Shown in pieces: positions 10,901-22,129 of a stretch of DNA of 64,000 bases (positions are counted from its first letter, which is position 1; every line of letters starts with the position of its first letter). Source of the stretch: Melieria omissa (taxonomy: Eukaryota > Arthropoda > Insecta > Diptera > Ulidiidae); the NCBI GenBank assembly GCA_963971225.1, contig OZ020269.1, positions 104,936,486-105,000,485 of the forward strand, read 5' to 3'. Position numbers and translations under genes: made by a program. The notes below the pieces were generated by a model that made no database searches, was not told where the DNA came from, and saw only the letters and a program-made list of their open reading frames with translations.

Positions 10901-13900
10901 TTAAAAACTTCATTATACAAAATATTTAACAAAAATAATAAATAAAATAATTGAAGAAATAAAAAAAATATTTGATAAAAATCAATAAAATATATTTATT
11001 AAAAAAATTAAAAACAATATTGCATTGTTTACAATTAATGTTTTAAATTAAATTTAAAAAATTAATTCTTCCCGTACCGGGAATCGAACCCGGGCCTTCC
11101 GGGTGAGAGCCGGATATCCTAACCACTAGACAATACGGGACCGCTGACAGCTTCTGTCAGAGTCATCATCTAAGCTAAAGTACGTGTAAACTACTTTTAA
11201 TGTTACAATTTATTATTATCACATCAAGTCACATATAAGCACAAATGTGTCTGATGCACTGGCAGCCAGCAAAGCCACTTGTTGCTAGTAAATATTCCCA
11301 ATAAATCAAGTTTCTTCATTCAACCACGCGCAAATGTTTACACCCCTTGTTGTCCAACGCCCATCAGTAGAATGACACATCTATGGAACGAAGTTTTACA
11401 AAATTGCAATGCTGTTCGAATTATAAATCCGAAGCTATATTATATTACAAATTTAGGCTGCAAGGGAGGTGCCACGCCCACCTGTCAAGTCGTATTCGCT
11501 CTATGTGGCTTACCGAGATTTAGTCAAGATTCTGTGAAAGATTGAGCTCAATCGGCTTAATAGGTTTTGAGTTTTAGTGTCGTGTGACCAAGAACCAAAC
11601 AAACAAATTGACATTCATATATATATATACATATATAGATATATTGCTGGCTAATTAGAAACAATCAGGCAAACAAAAGAAATCGTTTATTACCAACAGA
11701 CTATTTTTTAAGAAATGTTTACTACATAACAGTTGGGCTGAAAAGTTCGTACCGTTTCTATGAGATGGCGCTACTAGAATAAAATCCGTATCATTTTTAG
11801 GTAGTACCAACCTTCAAAAGAAACGTGTATAAATTTGATAGCTGTCTGATTATTAGTTTGTGAGATAAAGCATTTTGAGTGAAGCAACTTTTGTTATTTT
11901 GAAAAAAACGGATAAAAAGGAATTTCGTGTTTTAATGAAACACTATTTTCTGATGAAAAAAAGTGCTGCTGATACCAAAAAGTGGCTTGATGAGTGTTAT
12001 CTGGACTCTGCGCCGGGCGAAGCAACCATTCGTAAGTGGTTGAAAACATCAAAAAAATCGACAAAATGATTTTGGAAGATCGTAAATTCAGATTGATTTG
12101 TATAGCTGACACTCTAAAGATATCAAAGGAACGTGTTGGACATATCGTTCATGAATATTTGGGTATCTGAAAGCTATGTGCAAAGTGGCTGCCGCGCGAG
12201 CTCACAATTGAACAAAAACAAGAACGTGTCGATGCTTTAGAGCAATGTTCAAAAATGGTATTGAAAAGTTGGAAGATCGCTATAATCGGTGTATCGCCCT
12301 CGATGGCAACTATGTTGAATAATAAAATCGAATTTTCCAAAACAATTTGTTTTTCTATAAAACGATACGAACTTTTCAGCCCAACTGTTAAAACCAAGCT
12401 AAACTTATAAAGCCAACATTTACTGAGATGTTACGTAAATAAAACGGAATTTTGCGCAGGATTTGCGAATTGAGCAAAGAACCTTACAAGCCTCATAAAC
12501 TAACCAAAACCACTTTATAACTTCTGAATTAGAGAATTTAATTTTCTTCTGAAATAAAACTAAAATCTGCAAAGTGTTATTGCAACCATTAAGACTCTAG
12601 AATATACATATAATTTGTGTGCTTTCTGGGATTTTTTCTGGTGTAATTTTTCTAGGACAAATATAAAAAAAATATTGCTTTTAACATTTAACCTTACAAA
12701 ACCTTTTTTTTAATAATTCCAACAAGTTTTTATACAAAACGTAAATATGAAAGCAACTAAGTGCATATCTAATATATAAAAATATCACTGTTTATACTGC
12801 TTTGTTGTTAGTCTACATGAATAACTTAAGTTAGAACATTTAAATTAAATCCATTAAAATATTCTTCAATAAAATAAAAAAAAAACATGATCACCAATGA
12901 TCTCCCCGACGGGGAATTGAACCCCGGTCTCCCGCGTGACAGGCGGGGATACTAACCACTATACTATCGAGGACATGTTGAACGCTCTGTCTAATTCTTC
13001 TTTTCTACTTAGGCTCATTGTACAAAAGCCATTCAGATTAATTACCTAATTCACCACAGCAAGTGTGGTAGAGTAACATCACAGACAGAACTGGTATTGC
13101 CATGTGTGCAGAATGAGCTACAGATATTTAAAACATTTTATTGCCAATATTTTTATATTCAACAAATTAAAATATTAAAAAAATATACAATTAACAGAAA
13201 ATGTTTAATGATTCGTTTTTAATTCATCTCTCTTGTAGGAAAATCAACGCCCACCAGTCTATAATCCCGAGGATTACGCTCAATCGCTGAAAAAATTTGG
13301 CAAGCGCCAAAGCGGACCTACTGTCCGCTCCATCTACGATACCAGCAGTGACACGCCCACCAACAGCAATGGGGAAAACACAAAGTCCTCAACCCTACCA
13401 CACAAACATGCCGAGTACAAGTAAATGTTTATCTTTTTCTAATCGTAAACTCCGAACTTTCACTTGTTTTTTTTTTTGCTAAAATTTGCTCTCCACGCTT
13501 CGTTCGCACAGAAGTCCCATTCCGGCACCACCGGAAAGTGAAAGTGAAATGTCGCTGCGACAATTTGCCTCCGTGACAGATCTGCTGGCCAAGCTGCATG
13601 CCGACTTGCGCCTCTCCTTTCCCAGGTAACTGGTGCACTCGCATTTCCTTTTCTCCGTTCAAAACGTTAACTCCTCACTTGCAGTTTCGTGCAGGAATTC
13701 ATCGCCATGCCCTCCGACGGCATCAGTCTGCTGCTGGAAGTGCTCCGCGCCATACAACTGTCCCAAAACAGCAGTGCGCCGCTGCCATCAACGCAAACCA
13801 CCGCCTCCATGAAACGCAACGCTCAGTCCTACCAGCTCATTCAGCGCGTCTTGCTGGACGAGCGAGCGTGTTTGTGAGTACAACAACAAACCGTTTTACC

Positions 13901-16065
13901 ATTAGATTCAAATCGTTACTGAGTAACATTTTTTATTTTCGCACACAGACAATGCCTCAGCTTATGCTGTACGCGCACGGTGGAGGCCACAGCCCGCTTG
14001 GGCACCACACCGGTGGGCTTAATGCCGCTGGCCACGTCCGCCACCGGGCAAGGCATACGCGCACGCATACTCGCCATGCAGCTGCTGACAGCCGCGTGCG
14101 ACAAGAGCGCCATGGGACACGGCTCGCAGAAAGCGGTGGCCGCGGGCCATACGGCCGTCTCGGAGGCAATGTCCACGCTGCGGCTGCGCTGTAGCGAACC
14201 GGTGCGGTTTCGACTGTTGGTGGGCATGCTGAATAGTGGCGGAGGATCCGGTGAATTGCAGGCGATTGGTGTCAAGTAAGGGACTGTGTATTGTGACCGA
14301 AGTGACCGAAATACAAATTCCAAATTTATTGTTAGGTTCATCAACACTTTTCTGGAGAGTTCGGAGAATCTGCAACAACGCCTATACCTCCAAGCAGAGC
14401 TCTTTCAGGCGGGCTTTGAGCCGTCCACAATGGCCAAGGTAAGCCAAGCACACACACAGTTGTGCCACTGCAGCAATACTTATGCTCTTCTTTGCTCCCC
14501 CGCAGACAATATCCCCATCGTCTCCATGGTTGGATGTTTTGCGCGGCGAGATGAAGCGCTTCCATGAGCTGTACGTCGATGTGGACAGAATGATAACACA
14601 GGCACGCGATGCTGATCGTGTTCGCAGTCAGATGGTGATCTTAGAGCGAAGAGTGCAGGTATTCCATCCTATTCATTTTCCCATCTTCTCTGCTTACCAA
14701 CTTTCTGCCTCGATTTCGCCACAGATACTCCACGAAGAAAAAGCCGTGCTGACCTCAATGGAGCGCCGCCTGCAAGAACGTTGCGCCGAGCTGCAGCGCG
14801 AAATCTTTCGCCTGCAAGGCGCCCAAAACGAGAACAGCTTCAAGTCGTTGGACAAGCAGCCGGTGGCTCTGCCGCGCCATGTGCCGCCCGGCCACAGCAA
14901 ACCCGACAGTGAGCACGAGGATGAAGGCATCAGCAGCTCGGAAACCGGACCCTCACTCAGCCCAGTGCCAATACTGGTGCTGCCGCAAAAGTCGGGCGTC
15001 AGCGCGCTGACCGCAAAACACCAGCAGCACAAATCCAACGCGCAGGAACACACTGGCGACGACTGTGCCACCACCACCATTGAGGATGTCATGGAGGAGC
15101 TGGACAACATTGTCAGCGAGGCCGAGAAGCAGATCTCAAAGCAACAGGCGCACAAGTACGGCAACAGCATCGACACATCGCTGAGCGAGGCAAAGGAGAA
15201 GGAAATTGTGCCCGTGAACATTGTGCCGCAACCGCCGCGCAAATCGCGTTCGCTGGCGCTTCTCGTGTCGCAGGCGGACGGTTCCGAGCTGGACGGCTCC
15301 GAGTACGGCATGTTGCTGCTGCAGAATCAAGGCGACCCAGCGACGGCGGCAGAACGCGCCAATGCACTTCAAACTTTCTTCGATGAAGCCGACTACGACA
15401 TGCCCGAACTGGACAAACCGTACGCCATAGAATCGCCCGACATTCCAGAAGTGAACACCAACACAGCGGCATACAATGCGAGCACCACACGCGAACTGCT
15501 GGATGTGATTATGAATGCACGCCACACTGACGACGATCCCACCATGAAAGCGTTTCGCGAAGCAGGCAATGCAAATGGCCACAATCACAAAAACAACAAC
15601 AACGGTAATTGCCACAATAAACGCCCCGCGCCCGCAGCACCACCACCACTAATTGCCAAAAAACCCCAAGCGCCAGCACAGCAATTCAACGGTGTCTTCT
15701 TCATGACCGGCATGAATACGCCGCAAAAATATCCCAAGCCCGATCTCACGGCAGCGCTGCAAGCGCGACGCGTCACCAAAAACGTGGAGCGTTTGGAGGC
15801 GGCATTCGCCAGCCATGAAACGCTGCACGATGGCGCGTCGAGCGGCAACGGAACGAATGGGCAGGTCATGCGCGAAAAGTCGCGCAGCAATCAGCAAATC
15901 TACTTCGGCAGCAATCCAACGTTGCGCATCAACACCAGCAGCTACAACAGCAACAATGTGACAATCATTAACAGCAGCGCAACGGCAACGACGACGACAA
16001 CAACGCGCACGCGCTCCTACACACAGGGCGCCAAAGTGACGGACATACCGTCCGGCTTGTATTGA
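7931..16065 (+). CDS. mwh: Multiple wing hairs homologue (GBD-FH3 formin-like planar polarity effector)
   Basis: Coding exons read as 7931-8152, 13239-13420, 13512-13625, 13685-13873, 13949-14275, 14336-14438, 14506-14658 and 14725-16065, all with GT-AG borders and compatible phases, giving about 876 residues. Residues 75-180 (PPVYNPEDYAQSLKKFG onward) look like a Rho-GTPase-binding region. Residues about 165-355 form an FH3/armadillo-like helical domain (VQEFIAMPSDGISLLLEVL; FINTFLESSENLQQRLYLQ). A coiled coil follows at about 335-405 (ILHEEKAVLTSMERRLQER), then a disordered acidic, Asn/His/Thr-rich tail. No FH1 or FH2 domain follows, which is the known architecture of Drosophila Mwh, an actin inhibitor acting downstream of frizzled polarity in wing cells. 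The ATG follows an in-frame acceptor at 7899, so 5' UTR exons lie upstream. Polyadenylation signals AATAAA occur near 16686 and 16706. Confidence 0.85.
8414..8485 (+). tRNA. tRNA-Glu (anticodon CTC), copy 1
   Basis: A 72-nt cloverleaf with acceptor TCCCGTA/TACGGGA and discriminator A, anticodon loop CTCTCAC with CTC at 8447-8449, and T-arm CCGGGTTCGATTCCCGG. TTTT (8488-8491) and T5 runs follow as terminators. It is transcribed in the sense direction of the host mwh intron. The mature sequence equals the minus-strand copy at 11069. Confidence 0.97.
8539..9489. mobile_element. Non-coding TIR element of about 950 bp
   Basis: The left end is TA then AGGGAGAGGGCTGAGTTGTG, and the right end is the near inverse, CACACCCCAGCCCTCTCCCT then TA. 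'GTGTGAACC' or its complement recurs near both ends (for example 8570 and 9470) and 'gggctgtgaacc' occurs at about 8920. TA duplications suggest a Tc1/mariner-type MITE, but no transposase remains and the family is not recognised. Confidence 0.6.
9492..10062. mobile_element. TA-flanked MITE with Pol-rich 'TTTTTACACGG' termini, copy 1
   Basis: Inverted ends CACCTAAGTCTGTTTTTACA and TGTAAAAACAGACTTAGGTG are flanked by TA at 9490-9491 and 10063-10064. The GTGTAAAAA motif is repeated several times near each end. It abuts the element at 8539-9489 and shares its TA. A related terminal sequence forms the core of the palindrome at 41930-42218. At about 9815-9855 it contains an ACTATCGAT-rich stretch resembling the ends of the hAT-like element at 42725. 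Confidence 0.7.
10480..11060. repeat. AT-rich irregular tandem repeat
   Basis: At least three related units share 'aaaaacaatacattataaaa' followed by an A-rich stretch and 'ttctacat(a/t)attaa', near 10555-10620, 10680-10740 and 10845-10910. Spacing varies from about 120 to 165 bp. The array is almost pure A/T and directly abuts the 3' side of the minus-strand tRNA-Glu. Confidence 0.6.
11069..11140 (-). tRNA. tRNA-Glu (anticodon CTC), copy 2
   Basis: Read on the minus strand this is identical to the tRNA-Glu at 8414: acceptor TCCCGTA/TACGGGA and anticodon CTC (complement of 11105-11107). A T6 run on the minus strand about 10 nt past the end serves as terminator. It is antisense to mwh. The inverted pair is 2.6 kb apart within one intron. 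Confidence 0.97.
11729..12388 (+). mobile_element. Deleted mariner-family transposon
   Basis: A 660-bp element with 28-bp inverted repeats starting ACAGTTGGGCTGAAAAGTTC and TA duplications at 11727-11728 and 12389-12390. An open stretch at 11875-12069 encodes a mariner-type N-terminal helix-turn-helix region (EFRVLMKHYFLMKKSAA, LDECYLDSAPGEATIRKW). Its start codon is now TTG. The frame then breaks and the catalytic core is missing. Autonomous mariners are about 1.3 kb, so roughly half is deleted. Confidence 0.85.
12902..12973 (-). tRNA. tRNA-Asp (anticodon GTC), variant copy 3
   Basis: A 72-nt minus-strand cloverleaf with anticodon GTC (complement of 12938-12940). It differs from the two plus-strand tRNA-Asp copies in the D loop (GGTTAG for GGTCAG), T loop (TTCAATT for TTCGATT) and the last acceptor pair, where A7:T66 replaces G7:C66. 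The paired change keeps the stem intact, so the gene is probably functional. The first strong T run lies about 30 nt past the end, farther than in the other copies. Confidence 0.93.
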
Positions 16066-16910
16066 GATGCATTTTTAGATAGCAATTAGATTAGATTAAC
16101 GTTGTTAAGATTCTAGACTAGACTCGATTTTAGGTTAGAATTTAACACTAATTTCTATTCAAACAAATTATAAGAGTGTTTAGGCTTTCTTAGTTACGTC
16201 TTCTGACTATTGTGCAATATTTATTTGTAGACTAGTTACTTGTAGATTTAAGCAGCCAATGCTATGTTCTAAAGATTTGTAGTGAGTACTTTTCTATGCA
16301 CACAATGCTTGTTTGTATTTTTTAAGTGGTGTTGGGACTATCAATTTTTTTAAGAAACATACAATTTAATGCGCGTTTTGATTAATACTAAACGAGTTAT
16401 CAGTACTGGTATTTTTTACTAATCGTATTACTGTGTTGTATGAGTTCAAAATATATCTACCTATATACAGTTTTTGCGTATTGACAAAGTTTTGCGCAGC
16501 ATTGAATGTACTTTCGAAAATTCTATTTCGTTATTGTAGAGTTTTCGGAAAGTACATTTGAGTACTTGAGATTTATATGCAATTATTCAGCCTATGCAAA
16601 TACTATGCTAACTTAAACGTTAATACTTGTAATTATGCATAAGTACCTACTTGATTACAATGTAAATGTTGCAAGAAAATTACAGAATAAATATTTTTAC
16701 CTATTAATAAATACAATTGATTAACATTTAAAGACACTTTCTTTGCAGTTTCATTATTGAAAGTTAAAAAATGGTTTAATGTTTTAAAAAACTGGTATAA
16801 TGTTTTAAAGTCAAAAAAGTTTTAGTAACGAAAAGCAGAAACTATGCATAAGAAAAGGTACAGTAACAATTTTTGAGCCTAATCTAACTTTAGAACATAT
16901 GTATGCTTAA

Positions 16911-17411
16911 CCCTTTCGCTACAGATTTTTACTGGGAAAAGTGAAAATTTTAAATTTTACGTTTTAGGCTTCTGTGTGGTTATTAGCAACATTCCATAAG
17001 AAATTGATTAATCTTTATACTAGGACGCTGTATTTAAGAGTGTTTTTTATGAGAGCAGCCATATCGTTGTGGCTGTAATAATTAAACGTACAACTTTTTA
17101 CGCATAACGAAACTTTGAGTATTTCTTCATTTACTTTAGCCAAAATTTAAAAAAAAAAGTATCTAAATTGAAAGAAAACATCACATTCAAAAGTTGTCTA
17201 AAGTTTTCTGCTTCTTCTTCCTTTACTATTTCAAGATATACCATTAAAAAACGTGTATACTTCTTTTCTTTAAACTTAAATGTTCAGTTTATTATTTTCT
17301 TATTTTTCCTAAAACTTCAAACTATTACAAAAAATGTATTCTTGAAACCACAGAGGGTTCAGACGTCTACAAAGTAGCATGTTGCCATATGGTAACAAAA
17401 TAGCGAAAGAG
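16911..17411 (+). mobile_element. TTAA-flanked (piggyBac-like) MITE, copy 2
   Basis: A 501-bp element with perfect TTAA on both sides (16907-16910 and 17412-17415). Inverted ends are CCCTTTCGCTA and TAGCGAAAGAG. It is related to 5433-5945 in the opposite orientation, sharing for example 'ttctgcttcttcttccttta' as its complement. Non-coding, apparently mobilised by a piggyBac-type transposase elsewhere. Confidence 0.85.
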
Positions 17412-17508
17412 TTAATGATCTAAACATGACTTCTACACATTTTCAAGATGAATTCAAATAAAACAAATGATATTTCGTAAAGCGTGAAAGCAATTTCAAG
17501 TCATTCTA

Positions 17509-18062
17509 TAGGGTGATCCAACTAGAGGTACTTTTTTCAATAACCTTTTTTTGACAGATCACGCGTGAGTCGTGTCAAGCTGTCATATTATTTTTGTTCA
17601 GTATTGTTTGGCATTTCATCATGGAAAGACTTACGCCTGAACAACGCTTACAAATCGTTCAACTTTATTATGAACTGTTTACGAGCATTTCGGTGAACAG
17701 CTAATTTCACGTAATGCGCCGGTCGATTGGCCACCAATATCGTGTGATATCACACCGTTAGACTTTTTTCTGTGGGGATACGTAAAGTCTAAAGTCTATA
17801 CGGATAAACCCGCTTCGATTCAGGCCTTGGAGCAAAACATCACGCGTGTCATTCGCCAGTTACCAGTCGAAATGCTCGAAAATTGGACTCAACGGATTGA
17901 CCATCTGAGACGTAGCCGCGGCCAACATTTGAAAGAGATAATCTTCAAAAAATAAATGCCAAAGAATGTCCTTTCGAATGATAATAAACATTCCCCGTTA
18001 AATTTTAATTTTCTGTGTTTTTTTCTTTAAAAAAGTAGGAAACCTCGAAATGGATCACGCTG
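17509..18062 (+). mobile_element. Deleted Tc1/mariner-type transposon
   Basis: A 554-bp copy with approximate inverted ends (TAGGGTGATCCAACTAGAGG and a diverged complement ending GTGATCCATTTCGAGG) and TA at 17507-17508 and 18063-18064. The ATG at 17621 opens a transposase N-terminus (MERLTPEQRLQIVQLYYE). An internal deletion joins this to the C-terminal part containing DITPLDFFLWGYVKSKVY and ending in EIIFKK before a stop. The first two catalytic acids are gone. Confidence 0.8.
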
Positions 18063-19661
18063 TAGTAGATGACATCGCTGTAGTTCTTGACTCAGAACGG
18101 TTTCGGCCACCACTAGACATACGATGGCAAGGGGACTTGTAGCTCATCCATTCATAACCATTATGACTACACAGCGCATTAGCGCACCGACGGACAAACT
18201 GCGTGTCCAACCCAACCAAACTTACCTAACCTAACTTTACTTATCTAACCTAACTAATAAAAAATAACATTCACAGCACTTTCACGCACTTAGTTTGCTA
18301 CTGCTTTCCAATTACCAATTTGTCCATATATTTATACAACTAATAATATAATAATAATAGTCTTTGTTCTATTTAAAGAATGAAAGTGCAATGGAAAACT
18401 AAATTGCACAGTAAATCTTTACTTCTACAAGTAATCCAATCCGAGTTCTGTTGCGCAACAAATCAATATTTGATTGATTTGATTGCAATGGATTTTACTG
18501 TCGCGGTTGGCAGTTGTAATTCAAGACCCAATTGTTCTTAATTCCCACCCGTTTTGTGTGTGTTTGTGTATGCGAACTCAACGGCTAAACCAAGCAAACA
18601 ACCACAACAGTTCGTTGCTCACCACCCAACCGTTAGAGATGATTGAGAATGGGATTGAGAGGCTATTACGTGGATTTGCATAATCGTTGCGGTGGTTGAA
18701 GCGAAAATCCAATAGAGGAGCTACACTTGTCAGTTGAACCGTTGCGTGTTTTACAATGATATAACTAAATGTATATACTTACGTCATAAATAACCGTAAT
18801 CAAGTCCACACTGTGGCGTACAGTTGCAGTTGATTTTGCCAGTGAGCCATAACGCCAACTAATCGCATTTGTTAAGAAGCAAGTGTGAGCTACAAATTGA
18901 ATTAACGAAATTCCAAATTTCACTGAAAATAGTAAGTAAATACAAAAGGGACCCTCATAAATTTTATGGTTTCGTCATGTATACAGACCTCAATAGAGTA
19001 ATGCTAATGCTAACAGATAATGCGCAAAAATCAATAGATAATGTTTCAGGTGTCTGATTGGTAGTGATTAACAAAGTCATTGGGTTTGACTTTAGTTAGA
19101 CGGCTCATAAATTGTTATTAGTTGCGTGGCTAAAGAACCTAAATTTTACAATGTTTCATAAAGCATTAGAGAGTTGTTGTTAACAACACATTGAATGGTT
19201 AATTCAGTTGAATACTTGTAGAACATTTTGGAAAAAGTCTCACACTTTATGGGGTTCTGTAACTTTCACACAGAGTGAAAGATTGGATGGAAAACATACA
19301 TTTTTATGATCAAGATTTTCTAAAGAAAAGAATGTGGATATAAACCCTTCTAATCAATTTAAGGTTAATCAAATTTTTTGGTATCAAATTGTCGTTGGCT
19401 GATGCAGCTGGATTTTTTTAACCACTTTAACTAACCAGAGAGGAAAACCATGAAGAACATTCTCTGCTTCTGCTCTGCTATTCCTACATGACTTAACCTC
19501 ACTGGGAGGCTCGTATTTTTCGGTTTGGAGGGAATCGCGAAGCATGAAATCAAATCTAGGGAACTCTTTTTGGTTTTCTATTCTATTTGTTACTTTGAAC
19601 TCTATTTGGAGCTCTATTTGTTGTTAGGGATCTATACGAGAATCTATACGAGGCCGACTTG

Positions 19662-19747
19662 ACCTGCCAACTAACCATAGTTAACCTAACCTGCCTAGTT
19701 AACCATGAAGCTATTCAGGTTAGGTTAAGTTTGGTTAGCTGGCAGGT
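19662..19747. repeat. Hairpin-forming inverted repeat with AACCTAACC motifs
   Basis: Arms 19662-19693 and 19716-19747 are inverted repeats of 32 nt with four mismatches by eye (acctgccaactaaccatag versus the complement acctgccagctaaccaaac), around a 22-nt loop. It is probably a small MITE or foldback. Confidence 0.6.
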
Positions 19748-20854
19748 GAAGTGGTTAGCTCAGGTCAGGTTAGGTTAAGTCCCAATCACCACAAGACTCA
19801 TGACTGCAAACCAATTTCCCCATCGGTCCATATCGGAATGTAATTTGGTGTACATTGTAGTAGAATTCATTGCACTAAGAGTTAGTAAGCTAATAAATTA
19901 TTATATAACAATCCCATATGAATAACAAAAACACACAAAGTGATTACGCTGAAAGAGGCGTAACTGGTGCAACTTGCACGCGCATCAAACAAGACCGACT
20001 GGAAATACGCCTTTTTGAAATTGCGTGACACTTCAAACTTCCGCAAGTAATCTGTTTCCTACAAATAGTGTCTTTTGCACCTTGTAACCACAACCAAAAG
20101 TCGCTGTTAGCTGAACTTACAGTCATTTCAAGTGCTTCACTCTTCGACCAGTCATTGCTTTCCTACAAACTCACCATTTCTCTGTCATAAGCGAGTGTGG
20201 CAAAAATTGCGTGTTGCATGCGGCACCTGTGGGGGAATGCTTCAGTGCGCAGAATTTAATTGAAATTGAATAACAGTTGTGTTGTGCGCTACAATTATGA
20301 CAACAATGCAGTGCTGCACTGTTACAGCAACAACAACAACAACAACAGCGCACAATGTTTGGTAAGAAACTAGCAAAACGCAGGTGTTGTGAAGTGAGAA
20401 GCGGCCCATGAAACATGCAACATTGTCAAAAGTGACATTAGCGGTGATTAGCGTCGACAGCCCTCGAATACATAGAACAATAAAACAACTACAACAATTG
20501 AACAACAGTAGCGGCAGGTGCCGCCTGTAGTTGCTTCAATTAATCGCAATGCAGGCAACGAGCTGTGCTCCACCCACTCTGCACCCGCAGCCCGTAGTAC
20601 AATTTAGTGCGAGCAGTAGCGCGAGGAGGCGCACAAGTAAAGCGCTTACCAATAATCTACTTAAGATCAATAAACGTAAACTAAACGTCTACGAGGCAAC
20701 GGCACTTTCTGTTGCTGTTTTGCGATTTTTGCGATTACTGGTTTTCTGTTTGGCAAATAATTGTGGTTGTATTTGGATATTGTTGTTGCTTTTGTATTTT
20801 GAACTGGCCCGGCATTTAGTGTGACAAGCGTGTGCGTAGCTTTTTGCCACTGTC

Positions 20855-21313
20855 AGTTGTTTACGACGACTCGACCGGTGCATACGTTGCTGCAGATTTT
20901 CGTGCGTACATTCAAACGATTGGTTGGCAACAAAAAATGGATTAGCCGCAGCGACGTTGATTTGGCAAATTCAAACAATCAGGAGGAACACAATCCAGCC
21001 GATAATACAGTGGGCACATTACGCGGTGACTGCTTTTGTGTGTGTGTCTGTGTGAGTGTTGCCAAAAATTCGCCAATCGTAATCAACGCAATAATAGCAT
21101 TTAGTGCTTTTGTTGACAAGCTGGGAACGATGATAATGTTGTTTCAAATTTTGCACGTGGAGGTGATGGGTTAAAGGAGCATGTGAAGTGTAATTCCATT
21201 AATATTTTAATGGATTTTTAAGCAAGCAATTTGCTGTGGAATAGCGAAAGACGTGAGACGGGTGTTTCGTGCGACTTGAATGGTTTTTATAAAAATTACA
21301 TTATAAATTGTAG
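20855..21313 (+). promoter_or_regulatory. TATA-less core promoter and probable 5' UTR exon, likely of the first CRAL-TRIO gene
   Basis: TCAGTT at 20853 gives an initiator with +1 at 20855. CGACCGGTGC at +18 resembles the MTE, and ATACGT at +28 matches the DPE at five of six positions. The transcript would reach a good donor (TAG then GTAAGTG) at 21314. A strong acceptor (tccactttcag) ends at 23077, 38 nt before the ATG of the first CRAL-TRIO gene, making a plausible 1.76-kb 5' UTR intron. The open frame across it is not obviously coding. Confidence 0.5.
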
Positions 21314-21436
21314 GTAAGTGTAACTGGTGAATCACGATTATAATTTTTAGAATAAAGAGTGTATAACAAAAAAATTGGTATAAGTGTATAAGTCCATTTA
21401 ATGCTGCAAATTTGGCCAAAATAGAACTCTAAACGC

Positions 21437-21565
21437 CAGGGGCAGATTCAGAGAAATATTTGGGGGGTTCAAAAAGTAATTCTTTAATATTCATATAATT
21501 TCAAAAATTCCTTTTCATTTCTATGTAGTTTTGAAATCAACTCCTCCCCCCTGAGTCCACCACTG
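21437..21565. mobile_element. hAT-like MITE, copy 2
   Basis: Termini CAGGGGCAGATTCAG and CTGAGTCCACCACTG match copies 1 and 3. Internal sequences 'ggggggttcaaaaagtaatt' and 'ctttaatatt' are shared. The flanking octamers (CTAAACGC, TTAAGCGT) match only partly, so this is an older insertion. Confidence 0.65.
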
Positions 21566-22129
21566 TTAAGCGTTCACAAAAACTGGTATCTCTGAAATTA
21601 GACTAAACAGAGAAGTTGTTAAAGTCCTTAAAGGACACTGTAGAAGATTAGCTCTAAGTTCTATTCTCGGCTCGGGTTTGGCAAGGAAGTCGTCAGAAAC
21701 ATTTCAACTATGGAGATCAGGATGAGGACTTAATAAACTCACAAAGTGGATTTGAAATACCAAAAAAAAGAGGAAGTGGCGCCAAAACGGAAGTTTATAC
21801 CGTTTTTCCTGCAGCAACTGCAGAAATGAGAAAATATAGTTGATATAGCTGATATAGTTAAACATCTCCTGAGCTACTGCCCTGAGTTCAATAAAACATG
21901 AATTTCATCTAGACGGCTACTTCTTCGAAGTCCCTGCGGGAAGTTACCGTTATGTGATTTTTTTTGGCACAGTACGGTGATCCTCATAGGAACTCGTAGA
22001 CCCGTGTCTCTCAATCTGCCATATTCCTGCCCACTAAAACCAACCCCTGTTCAAAGAGTGGATTTCTGGTAGATTTCTCTACAAAACTCGTTCTCCTTAT
22101 AAACGGTTGTCCCAAAATATACATTCATC

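Larger units (their letters stand above)
8153..13238 (+). other. Large first coding intron of mwh with embedded tRNA genes and transposons
   Basis: A 5,086-bp phase-0 intron, donor GTGCGT and acceptor TCTCTTGTAG. In order it contains tRNA-Glu (+) at 8414, an element at 8539-9489, a MITE at 9492-10062, an AT-rich repeat at about 10480-11060, tRNA-Glu (-) at 11069, a deleted mariner at 11729-12388 and tRNA-Asp (-) at 12902. No other protein gene was seen inside it. Confidence 0.8.
16066..20854. other. Intergenic region downstream of mwh
   Basis: It holds the mwh 3' UTR (to about 16710), the TTAA MITE at 16911, a deleted Tc1/mariner-type element at 17509, a hairpin repeat at 19662 and a CAA microsatellite near 20327-20347. 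TTAGGTTAGG-like strings near 18220-18260 and 19680-19780 are not an organised array. No protein gene was recognised. Confidence 0.6.

Noticed and set aside
13916..15897. Several long minus-strand frames opposite mwh
   Set aside because: They are shadows of GC-rich mwh coding exons; no splice or start support.
18210..19790. TTAGG-like telomeric repeats
   Set aside because: Only scattered AACCTAACC strings, partly in a hairpin. Flies lack TTAGG telomeres and there is no organised array.
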